From Minisyncoccota bacterium (lineage in GTDB: Bacteria; Patescibacteriota; Minisyncoccia; Phycocordibacterales; Phycocordibacteraceae): a stretch of 6,296 nt of DNA. The notes beneath the pieces are model-generated. The model was given only the letters and a program-made list of their open reading frames with translations. It was not told the origin of the DNA and ran no database searches. How positions within the stretch are numbered: position 1 is the stretch's first letter; every line of letters starts with the position of its first letter. Position numbers and translations under genes: made by a program. Below, in pieces: positions 1 through 4,180 of this stretch. Where the stretch lies: positions 1-6,296 of the forward strand of contig JAGOSU010000038.1 of assembly GCA_018062165.1 (NCBI GenBank), given 5' to 3'.

Positions 1-430
1 CATTGCCTTCCATGTCCCTACCGACGCAGCTGCGCGCGAACTCGGTGAGCGCCAGGGAGTCCCTATTGAAACCTTCGATATCATCTACGACCTCGGTAAG
101 CGCGTGAACGACATTCTTATCGAGCGTGCACCTAAGATTTCTAAGGAAGAAATCCTCGGTGAGGCGAAGGTCCTTAAGGTCTTCAGTACGAGCGGCGTGA
201 AGCAGGTCCTCGGTGCAAACCTTAAGGAGGGAACGCTCTCGGTAGGCACGCTCGTGAAAGTAGTGCGTCGTGATATTGAGCTTGGACGCGGAAAGATTCT
301 CAACCTCCAGCAGGCCCGCGCAGATGTGAAGGAACTTCGCACCGAAGGGGAATTCGGTCTTCAGATTGAGGCACGTGCTGAGGCAGCTCCAGGCGACATA
401 TTGATTGGTTTTAGGATTGTCGAGTCATGA
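1..430 (+). CDS. infB: Translation initiation factor IF-2, C-terminal part (5' end outside window)
   Basis: IF-2 is the GTPase that brings fMet-tRNA to the P site of the 30S subunit and promotes 50S joining. The open frame enters at base 2 (base 1 is the last base of a codon) and carries about 142 residues. The first ~37 fit the end of domain III (IIYDLGKRVND resembles the IIYDLIDDVK stretch of other IF-2 proteins). The rest fits the domain IV beta-barrel that holds the initiator tRNA: EEILGEAKVLKVF, then VKQVLGANLKEGTLSVG, then DVKELRTEGEFGLQIE, ending in GDILIGFRIVE. All these blocks have direct counterparts in bacterial IF-2. The GTPase domain lies upstream of the window. The TGA stop at 428-430 overlaps the rbfA start as ATGA, implying translational coupling. 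Family identity is very clear. Confidence 0.96.
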   Translation, partial: IAFHVPTDAAARELGERQGVPIETFDIIYDLGKRVNDILIERAPKISKEEILGEAKVLKVFSTSGVKQVLGANLKEGTLSVGTLVKVVRRDIELGRGKILNLQQARADVKELRTEGEFGLQIEARAEAAPGDILIGFRIVES

Positions 431-750
431 GCATCCGCGACGACAAGTTCGCTTCCCTCTTGATTCAGTTCGCGGCTGCCTATATTGCGCGCGAAGCAGG
501 ACGCGATACGCTCATCACCCCAACGCGTGCAGACCTCGCGCGCGACCATAAGAACGCAACGATTTATGTAAGCGTGTTTCCAGATTCACAGCGAACGCAT
601 GCTGTTGCCTTCCTTAACCGTCACAAGGACCTCTTCCGTGACTACCTGAAGAAAGAAGCACGTTTCAACATGCTTCCTCGCGTTACCTTTGAGTTTGATA
701 GCGGTGAAGAACATCGCCAGCACTTAGACGAGATTTCTAAGGGTATCTAG
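427..750 (+). CDS. rbfA: Ribosome-binding factor A (30S maturation factor)
   Basis: RbfA is a small KH-type protein that binds the 30S subunit and helps mature the 5' end of 16S rRNA, notably under cold conditions. This 107-residue product has the family's usual length and pattern: an N-terminal helix (residues ~5-25), a central strand with NATIYVSVFPDS (43-54), a helix with FLNRHKDLFRDYLKKE (62-77), and the C-terminal LPRVTFEFDSGEEH block (83-96), which matches the LR-F--D-S-E motif of RbfA. The call rests on both sequence and position, since infB-rbfA is a conserved bacterial pair. The start at 427 overlaps the infB stop by 4 nt (ATGA); only a weak AGGA lies upstream, so coupled re-initiation is likely. 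Ends in TAG. No hairpin terminator separates it from tRNA-Cys. Confidence 0.88.
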   Translation: MSIRDDKFASLLIQFAAAYIAREAGRDTLITPTRADLARDHKNATIYVSVFPDSQRTHAVAFLNRHKDLFRDYLKKEARFNMLPRVTFEFDSGEEHRQHLDEISKGI

Positions 751-770
751 CCTCCGGTACGGAAGCGCGC

Positions 771-776
771 TATCAT
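771..776 (+). promoter_or_regulatory. Candidate -10 box for tRNA-Cys
   Basis: TATCAT ends 11 nt before the first base of tRNA-Cys, so a start site around 783 would give a very short 5' leader. No convincing -35 hexamer is visible 16-18 nt upstream. The tRNA may equally be read through from rbfA, because no terminator is visible between them. Confidence 0.3.
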
Positions 777-787
777 CCCCACACACC

Positions 788-859
788 GGCCCGGTGGCGA
801 AGTGGTAACGCTGCGGATTGCAAACCCGCGATGCGCGGGTTCGATTCCCGCCCGGGCCT
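788..859 (+). tRNA. tRNA-Cys(GCA)
   Basis: A full cloverleaf can be folded by hand. The acceptor stem GGCCCGG (788-794) pairs with CCGGGCC (852-858). The D-loop contains GG, the anticodon loop TTGCAAA (818-824) places GCA at 820-822, and the T-arm GCGGG/CCCGC encloses TTCGATT (840-846). The discriminator base is T859, the base expected for bacterial tRNA-Cys. CCA is not encoded (the next bases are CAA), so a nucleotidyltransferase must add it. One oddity is that the last anticodon-stem pair, 31-39, is A817-C825, a mismatch. Confidence 0.95.
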
Positions 860-901
860 CAACTGAATTACTGAGAAGGATGGTTCTGTGTATACCGTTT
901 A

Positions 902-928
902 TTGAGTATTCCATTTGGTGTATATAAT
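902..928 (+). promoter_or_regulatory. Candidate promoter of the HNH gene, leaderless geometry
   Basis: TTGAGT (902-907) and a perfect TATAAT (923-928) are separated by 15 nt, which is a little short. Only 6 nt lie between the -10 box and the ATG at 935, so transcription would start at or next to the start codon. No Shine-Dalgarno sequence precedes the gene, in line with a leaderless mRNA. Confidence 0.5.
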
Positions 929-934
929 CGCTGA

Positions 935-1438
935 ATGAGACAGCGATCATGGAGTGACAGCCAATTGCGCACTGCGGTTAAAACGTCACGAAGCATGCGT
1001 AGTGTAATTCAAAAGCTTGGACTGATTCCTGCTGGCGGTAACTATTCACATATCGCTGGTAAAATTCGCACCCTTAACCTCAGCACTGTCCATTTTACTG
1101 GGCAAGGATGGCTGAAAGGAATCGAAAGACCATATACAACGGGGAGAGCGTTGAAAGACGTACTGAAGAAGAACATTGTTGTTTCGAGTTTTAAATTAAA
1201 GAAACGCCTTTATAAAGCTGGTATTAAGTTCCCCAAATGCGAGGAGTGCGGATGGGCTCAGGTATCTGAAGACGGTAGAATTCCATTGGAATTAGACCAC
1301 ATCAATGGTGACCACTTGGACAATCGGGTAAGTAATCTTCGAGTTCTTTGCCCCAACTGTCATAGCCTGAAACCCACGCATCGTGGTAGAAATATGAAGC
1401 GCCGAGGTGGTGGAACTGGTTATACACGCGACGCTTAA
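935..1438 (+). CDS. Freestanding HNH endonuclease overlapping tRNA-Leu(UAA)
   Basis: A 167-residue HNH nuclease, a metal-dependent DNA-cutting family common in phages, homing elements and CPR genomes. The N-terminal half (residues ~6-60) looks like a helix-turn-helix DNA-binding region ending in HFTGQGW, a pattern that often precedes HNH domains in such proteins. The nuclease part is a zinc-ribbon HNH: C102-x2-C105, then LELDHINGD with D121-H122, then N130/N134, then CPNCH with C139, C142 and H143. All expected metal and catalytic positions are present, so the domain looks intact. The gene is less GC-rich (about 37-48% in hand-counted lines) than infB (50-62%), consistent with acquisition. 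Residues 156-167 are encoded inside tRNA-Leu, after the HNH fold, and the TAA stop is the tRNA anticodon. No intron or other mobile gene is visible. Homing or self-spread is inference. Confidence 0.88.
   Translation: MRQRSWSDSQLRTAVKTSRSMRSVIQKLGLIPAGGNYSHIAGKIRTLNLSTVHFTGQGWLKGIERPYTTGRALKDVLKKNIVVSSFKLKKRLYKAGIKFPKCEECGWAQVSEDGRIPLELDHINGDHLDNRVSNLRVLCPNCHSLKPTHRGRNMKRRGGGTGYTRDA
1384..1392 (+). promoter_or_regulatory. Possible extended -10 for tRNA-Leu(UAA), inside the HNH ORF
   Basis: TGG followed by TAGAAA lies 8 nt before the first base of tRNA-Leu(UAA), where an extended -10 would be expected. The hexamer matches consensus at only four positions and no -35 is evident. If it is not used, the tRNA must be processed from the HNH transcript. 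Confidence 0.25.
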
Positions 1439-1490
1439 AACGTCGTGGGCCTCACGGCCCATGTGGGTTCAACTCCCACCCTCGGCACCA
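1401..1490 (+). tRNA. tRNA-Leu(UAA) with encoded CCA
   Basis: The acceptor stem GCCGAGG (1401-1407) pairs with CCTCGGC (1480-1486). The anticodon stem CGACG/CGTCG encloses CTTAAAA (1434-1440), with anticodon TAA at 1436-1438. A long class II variable arm (TGGGCC TCAC GGCCCA, 1446-1461) and the T-arm GTGGG/CCCAC follow. The discriminator is A1487, and CCA is encoded at 1488-1490, unlike the other three tRNA genes here. The gene is uninterrupted, although UAA-leucine tRNA is a classical group I intron site in cyanobacteria. Its first 38 nt are also the 3' end of the HNH ORF. Confidence 0.95.
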
Positions 1491-1497
1491 AACGTAG

Positions 1498-1526
1498 TTG
1501 AAGAATTAGCACAAGTCCGCTACTAT
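1498..1526 (+). promoter_or_regulatory. Sigma70-type promoter for tRNA-Lys and tRNA-Leu(UAG)
   Basis: TTGAAG (1498-1503) and TACTAT (1521-1526) are separated by exactly 17 nt, and the -10 ends 10 nt before tRNA-Lys. This is the best-formed promoter with both a -35 and a -10 in the window. tRNA-Leu(UAG), 47 nt beyond tRNA-Lys, has no clear promoter of its own and is probably co-transcribed. Confidence 0.6.
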
Positions 1527-1536
1527 TCACCCCAGC

Positions 1537-1609
1537 GCGCCCATAGCTCAGTTGGTAGAGCAGATCCCTCTTAAGGATAAGGTCCCAGGTTCGAGCCCTG
1601 GTGGGCGCA
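1537..1609 (+). tRNA. tRNA-Lys(CUU)
   Basis: The acceptor GCGCCCA (1537-1543) pairs with TGGGCGC (1602-1608). The D-stem is GCTC/GAGC, and the anticodon loop CTCTTAA (1568-1574) gives CTT at 1570-1572. The T-arm CCAGG/CCTGG encloses TTCGAGC. The discriminator is A1609 and no CCA is encoded (next bases CAA). The outermost anticodon-stem pair, 27-43, is a G1563-A1579 mismatch; the other four pairs are good. Confidence 0.95.
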
Positions 1610-1656
1610 CAAAGATGTGCGGACAAAGTGAAGAAGAACGTGTACTCTATGGAAAC

Positions 1657-1738
1657 GCTGGGATGGCGGAATTGGTATACGCACCACGCTTAGGACGTGG
1701 CGCCGAAAGGCATGGAGGTTCGAGTCCTCTTCCCAGCA
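1657..1738 (+). tRNA. tRNA-Leu(UAG)
   Basis: The acceptor GCTGGGA (1657-1663) pairs with TCCCAGC (1731-1737). The anticodon stem CCACG/CGTGG encloses CTTAGGA (1689-1695), with TAG at 1691-1693. A short class II variable arm GCC GAAA GGC (1702-1711) and the T-arm GGAGG/CCTCT with loop TTCGAGT follow. The discriminator is A1738 and no CCA is encoded. The stop codon of the convergent pilin-like gene begins at the very next base. Confidence 0.95.
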
Positions 1739-2011
1739 CTAGTTAAACCCAGAGACCGTCGTGTTGATGAGCGCAATGATTGCTCGAGCACCAAAGATAA
1801 TCGTGAGCCCAATCAAGCCCCAGATGATGTGCTTCTGGCCCTTGCTGCGTGCCTCCTGATTGTCTGCACCTCGGATAAACTCAACAACACCCCACACAAA
1901 GACTACGAAGGCCGCGAGAGCCAAAAGCGTAATCAACGGATCAACGATAGCAACCTGCAAGTTCTGAAAAAAATTAGTGCCGTCGCTTGGAATAGTGTCA
2001 GGAGGATTCAT
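1739..2011 (-). CDS. VirB2/TrbC-like T4SS pilin family protein F (last of six)
   Basis: A 90-residue two-helix membrane protein of the small T4SS-pilin type widespread in CPR genomes. TM1 spans about residues 24-46 and ends in FVWGVVEFIRG; the charged loop ADNQEARSKGQK (49-60) follows; TM2 (about 61-83) begins IIWGLIGL. The charged loop is predicted to be cytoplasmic with both termini outside, the topology known for VirB2. There is no cleavable signal peptide and no cysteine. The TM2 end reads IIFGARAIIALI rather than the xVWGIV of paralogues C and D, so it is a divergent copy. An extended -10 element ends 7 nt before the ATG, predicting a leaderless mRNA. The TAG stop abuts tRNA-Leu(UAG) with no spacer. 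Role as pilus subunit is inferred from family features only. Confidence 0.8.
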   Translation of the reverse strand: MNPPDTIPSDGTNFFQNLQVAIVDPLITLLALAAFVVFVWGVVEFIRGADNQEARSKGQKHIIWGLIGLTIIFGARAIIALINTTVSGFN

Positions 2012-2018
2012 ACGGAAA

Positions 2019-2027
2019 AGTATAGCA
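2019..2027 (-). promoter_or_regulatory. Extended -10 promoter for pilin-like gene F
   Basis: On the minus strand TGC precedes TATACT (2024-2019), a canonical extended -10, with 7 nt to the ATG. The element directly follows the TAA stop of the upstream pilin-like gene E. No -35 is evident. The predicted start site falls at the start codon. Confidence 0.5.
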
Positions 2028-2291
2028 TTAGCACATACCGCTACTGATGCCGAGCCACCCGTAGACGACCTCTATGACGCCCCAGATGGCAGCCATCACC
2101 AGAAACGCCATGATGCTCCAGAGCATGAGACCCTTGGCCATCTCTCGGGCAAACTCGTCATACTCGCCGGCAATAGCGTAGTAGAAGACTGCCCAGAGAA
2201 ACGCAATGAAGGACATGGCGAAAATCGCCGGAATCAACACAACATGAATCGCTGGGTCGATGAAGCCGCAGAAGACGCTGCTCAATTGCAT
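2028..2291 (-). CDS. VirB2/TrbC-like T4SS pilin family protein E, cysteine at both ends
   Basis: An 87-residue two-helix protein. A longer frame could begin upstream at 2420, but that extension would cross the terminator hairpin and the end of the previous gene and adds a non-pilin-like basic segment. The ATG at 2291 places the product in line with its paralogues. TM1 (about 12-41) contains FLWAVFYYAIAG; the charged loop EYDEFAREMAKG (43-54) follows; TM2 (about 55-80) contains AIWGVIEVV. The first WG of the family pattern is WA here and the second is WS. There is a Cys at position 8 and another as the final residue 87; both are predicted on the outer face. A hairpin terminator and an extended -10 lie just upstream, so it should have its own transcript. 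Family placement is good; function is inferred. Confidence 0.8.
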   Translation of the reverse strand: MQLSSVFCGFIDPAIHVVLIPAIFAMSFIAFLWAVFYYAIAGEYDEFAREMAKGLMLWSIMAFLVMAAIWGVIEVVYGWLGISSGMC

Positions 2292-2297
2292 AGGCCT

Positions 2298-2306
2298 ATA
2301 GTAGCA
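2298..2306 (-). promoter_or_regulatory. Extended -10 promoter for pilin-like gene E
   Basis: TGC followed by TACTAT (2303-2298) and 6 nt to the ATG at 2291, giving leaderless geometry. The TG of the extension is the last base pairs of the preceding terminator stem. No -35 is recognisable because that position falls inside the hairpin. Confidence 0.45.
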
Positions 2307-2334
2307 AGAAACCCCGCTCGCGCGGGGTTTCTTG
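2305..2334 (-). terminator. Intrinsic terminator after pilin-like gene D
   Basis: A perfect 13-bp inverted repeat (arms 2305-2317 and 2322-2334, loop 2318-2321) with a GC-rich core and a T-rich distal arm (GTTTCTT) lies 15 nt past the gene D stop. The A/T tracts are symmetrical, so it could act in both directions. It separates the upstream pilin genes from genes E and F. Confidence 0.85.
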
Positions 2335-2349
2335 AGTGGAGAACGCCTA

Positions 2350-2712
2350 CTAGCGGCGCGTTGGGATTGGAGTATCCGGGAAGTTTGGAACGTTGGTGTT
2401 GAGGTCCAGGGTACCGACAAGAATGTTCACGAGGCCCCAGACGGAGACCATTACGAAGAAGCCAATGAGGCCCCAGAGCATGAGGGACTTACCCTTCTCA
2501 CGGCTCTCCTCATCCTGCTTGCCAGCGATGAAGTAACGGAACACGCCCCAAATAAAGACGATAAAGGCGATAGCGAACACCACCGGTACGAGAATGTCGT
2601 TAATGACGGTGAGCACGAGGGCGCCGAGGTCGTAGATGCTGGTCACAGCCGCAAAGGTAGCAAGCGGTGTGAGCAGCAAAGCGGCAGCACCAATGTAAGC
2701 GAGTTTGTTCAT
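2350..2712 (-). CDS. VirB2/TrbC-like T4SS pilin family protein D, with signal peptide
   Basis: A 120-residue protein with a cleavable signal sequence (residues 1-21, likely cut at ATFA|AV) and then the two-helix pilin module. TM1 is about 42-63, ending IWGVFRYFIAG; the loop KQDEESREKGKS (65-76) is highly charged; TM2 (about 77-100) contains LMLWGLIGFF and VWGLVNILVG. A short tail rich in Asn and Pro ends in two arginines. A signal peptide before a two-helix core is how VirB2 and TrbC precursors are built, so of the six copies this most resembles a classical pilin precursor. No Shine-Dalgarno precedes the ATG. It has its own candidate promoter in the gap after gene C and a strong terminator behind it. 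Pilus assembly is not proven. Confidence 0.85.
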   Translation of the reverse strand: MNKLAYIGAAALLLTPLATFAAVTSIYDLGALVLTVINDILVPVVFAIAFIVFIWGVFRYFIAGKQDEESREKGKSLMLWGLIGFFVMVSVWGLVNILVGTLDLNTNVPNFPDTPIPTRR

Positions 2713-2738
2713 GAGATATGGGTAGTGAGTACTTGTAT

Positions 2739-2766
2739 AGGATACGGCGCCTTACCTACGAGTCAA
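2739..2766 (-). promoter_or_regulatory. Candidate promoter for pilin-like gene D
   Basis: On the minus strand TTGACT (2766-2761) and TATCCT (2744-2739) are separated by 16 nt. The -35 matches consensus at five positions and the -10 at four. The implied leader is about 20 nt and has no Shine-Dalgarno sequence. This lies in the 84-nt gap between genes C and D, the widest gap inside the pilin array. Confidence 0.45.
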
Positions 2767-2796
2767 TAGAGCCTGGGTGCCTGTGTGGAAAACACC

Positions 2797-3267
2797 TTAG
2801 TCTCCGTCTCGGTTCGTACAGACGTTATCAACGCAATCGTAGTAGGTCGGACAGAGGCTAATCGCACTAACTCCCAAGAACCCACACCTTCCTGCCGTTG
2901 CACCAATCGGAGGAATCCCTGTTCCCACCGTGCCTTGACCGGTCGTGTTGTAACCAGTTGCGTACCCTGCACCAGAATCCTTTCCTCCGAAGAGTGGGAG
3001 CACGGGGCGTGTCTTTGTATCAAAGCCAAGCGAGTTGATAAGGAGGTTCACGATGCCCCAGACGGCGAACATGAGGAAGAAACCAATAATGCCCCACGTG
3101 ATGAACGTCCTGCCTTCCTTGCGCTTCTCCTCGTCGCCTGCCCCCGCAATGAAGTAGCGAAAGACACCCCAAAGAAACACCACGAAGGCCACCGAGAAGA
3201 TGACCGGCACGATGACCACGTCGATAATCTTGACGATGTTTATGAAGAAGAGTGAAAGTTGCTGCAT
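2797..3267 (-). CDS. VirB2/TrbC-like T4SS pilin family protein C, with C-terminal cysteine mini-domain
   Basis: A 156-residue protein. The pilin module fills residues ~12-80: TM1 (about 14-42) contains FLWGVFRYFIAG, the loop GDEEKRKEGRTF (44-55) is charged, and TM2 (about 56-80) contains WGIIGFF and AVWGIVNLL. The core is close to that of proteins D and B. Unlike them it carries a tail of about 75 residues: a flexible Gly/Thr-rich segment (~94-125), then C128, C139, C145 and C150 in the last 29 residues. By the predicted topology this tail is extracellular, so disulfides are plausible. There is no signal peptide and no Shine-Dalgarno. The gene starts 13 nt after gene B, and a possible -10-like sequence (TACCAT/CATAAT) lies in that gap. 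Function beyond surface exposure is unknown. Confidence 0.82.
   Translation of the reverse strand: MQQLSLFFINIVKIIDVVIVPVIFSVAFVVFLWGVFRYFIAGAGDEEKRKEGRTFITWGIIGFFLMFAVWGIVNLLINSLGFDTKTRPVLPLFGGKDSGAGYATGYNTTGQGTVGTGIPPIGATAGRCGFLGVSAISLCPTYYDCVDNVCTNRDGD
3053..3071 (-). repeat. 19-nt direct repeat, copy in pilin gene C
   Basis: The plus-strand sequence ATGCCCCAGACGGCGAACA occurs here and again at 3318-3336 in gene B. It encodes the conserved FAVWGI segment at the end of TM2. Exact DNA identity over a stretch ending in degenerate codons points to fairly recent duplication or gene conversion between neighbours, though protein-level constraint contributes. Confidence 0.7.
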
Positions 3268-3280
3268 GGGAATTATGGTA

Positions 3281-3526
3281 TCACGGGCCAGTAAGCACTC
3301 CGAGAAGCATCTTTACAATGCCCCAGACGGCGAACAAAACCACCATACCGAGAAGGCCCCAGAGCACGAACTTCTTGCCTTCATTGCGCTTCTCCTCCTC
3401 AAGCGAGAACAAGAGACGCACCACACCAATAAGAAAGAAGATGAACGCGAGTGCGTAGAGAAGCGGAATAATCGCGTAGTCGACGAAGGGAACGAAGTGT
3501 TGGTTGACGAGGTCGGCGAAGGTCAT
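3281..3526 (-). CDS. VirB2/TrbC-like T4SS pilin family protein B
   Basis: The shortest of the set, at 81 residues. TM1 spans about 18-40 (AIIPLLYALAFIFFLIGVVR), the loop LEEEKRNEGKKF (42-53) is charged, and TM2 (about 54-76) contains WGLLG and FAVWGIVKMLLG. The aromatic/WG position at the end of TM1 reads IGVVR instead of WGVFR. There is no signal peptide, cysteine or tail, so this is essentially the bare two-helix module. It starts 3 nt after the stop of gene A and has no Shine-Dalgarno, so it is probably translated by coupling within the operon. TM2 shares a 19-nt identical DNA stretch with gene C. Family call is good; the biochemical role is inferred. Confidence 0.8.
   Translation of the reverse strand: MTFADLVNQHFVPFVDYAIIPLLYALAFIFFLIGVVRLLFSLEEEKRNEGKKFVLWGLLGMVVLFAVWGIVKMLLGVLTGP
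3318..3336 (-). repeat. 19-nt direct repeat, copy in pilin gene B
   Basis: Second copy of the sequence found at 3053-3071, again in the codons for FAVWGI in TM2. The two copies are 265 nt apart in the same orientation. Confidence 0.7.
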
Positions 3527-3529
3527 GGA

Positions 3530-4180
3530 TTACTGGAGGCTGCCCACCGTTGCCTGGATGACGAGGGAGATTGCTTGGGCACCGAGGAGCACCAACCCTC
3601 CCACCACCGTCCACAGAAGAGCGGACTTTGCGTTCTGTAGCTTCTCTTCGTTCCCTTGTGCGACCACAAAGAGGAAACCGACATACACGAGCATAAGCAC
3701 GAGGATGATTGTTCCGAGGTTGACCACTGCTGCGAGGATAAGAGCGAGGAACTCAGGGACCGTGTCTACCTTAAGTGGATTGATGAGCGCAACACCACTG
3801 TTACTTCCCCCGCTAGCGTTATTCGTAACGGCTCCACCGCTTGGGGATGCGGTCGTGGTGTTGGATTGGGTAGGCTTAATCTGCATCGAGTCACAGGTAG
3901 CCTGCGCCGCGCAGAAAGGATCAGGGAATCCACTGGCAACACAGCAAATCTGCGGCGTTACACACGTCGTGCTCCCACACGTAGGTCCAGGTGATTGTGT
4001 TGGTGCGTCAGTTGGTCCTGGGCCAGGTGCACACACATCTCCGGTCACGCCGTCCTCACAATGAAATCCTGGACTACATTCAGGGATGCAGGCGGCCTGT
4101 GCAGCGCTCGGTAGAACGCTGCCAAACAGCGGTACAACCAGTGCGAGGAGGAAGACGAAGGACGAGAGGCGTCGGATCAT
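3530..4180 (-). CDS. Secreted cysteine-rich protein with C-terminal T4SS pilin-like module (protein A)
   Basis: 216 residues in three parts. A signal peptide (1-29, with R3-R4, a hydrophobic core and an SAAQA|A cleavage site) is followed by a cysteine-rich region with ten cysteines (31, 35, 41, 50, 68, 73, 79, 80, 90, 96) and Pro/Gly spacers. A Ser/Thr/Asn/Gly linker (~104-130) leads to the two-helix module: TM1 about 145-174 (ILVLMLVYVGFLFVVAQG), loop NEEKLQNAKSA, TM2 about 188-212 (LLWTVVGGLVLLGAQAI). This module is of the CPR T4SS-pilin type but of a different subgroup from proteins B-F. The expected layout is an extracellular disulfide-rich head held by a pilin-like base. The start overlaps the solute-binding protein stop by ATGA, so the two are coupled. 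It could be a pilus-tip or adhesin subunit; that is inference. Confidence 0.82.
   Translation of the reverse strand: MIRRLSSFVFLLALVVPLFGSVLPSAAQAACIPECSPGFHCEDGVTGDVCAPGPGPTDAPTQSPGPTCGSTTCVTPQICCVASGFPDPFCAAQATCDSMQIKPTQSNTTTASPSGGAVTNNASGGSNSGVALINPLKVDTVPEFLALILAAVVNLGTIILVLMLVYVGFLFVVAQGNEEKLQNAKSALLWTVVGGLVLLGAQAISLVIQATVGSLQ

Noticed and set aside
1401..1490. Group I intron in tRNA-Leu(UAA)
   Set aside because: The anticodon stem and loop are continuous and the whole cloverleaf folds without an insertion.
860..1490. Integrated element with tRNA-derived attachment repeats around the HNH gene
   Set aside because: No duplicated tRNA-Leu 3' segment or other matching direct repeat was seen on the far side of the gene, and no integrase is present.
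1435..1626. Minus-strand frame across tRNA-Leu(UAA) and tRNA-Lys
   Set aside because: Its translation (RVGVEPT, PTRARTWDL) is the well-known false protein pattern from antisense tRNA genes.
1552..1746. Small plus-strand frames across tRNA-Lys and tRNA-Leu(UAG)
   Set aside because: They translate tRNA sequence (segments such as SSPGGRTK and GSSPLPSTS are typical tRNA-read-through artefacts).
2292..2420. Upstream extension of pilin gene E to an ATG at 2420
   Set aside because: It would read through a perfect terminator hairpin and overlap the end of gene D, and adds a basic, low-complexity segment absent from all paralogues. The ATG at 2291 with its own -10 fits better.
1977..4064. Long plus-strand open frames opposite the pilin genes
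   Set aside because: They are shadows of the minus-strand genes: low-complexity His/Glu/Asp/Arg-rich or Ser/Pro-rich translations, no recognisable domains, while the minus-strand products have clear membrane segments and family patterns.
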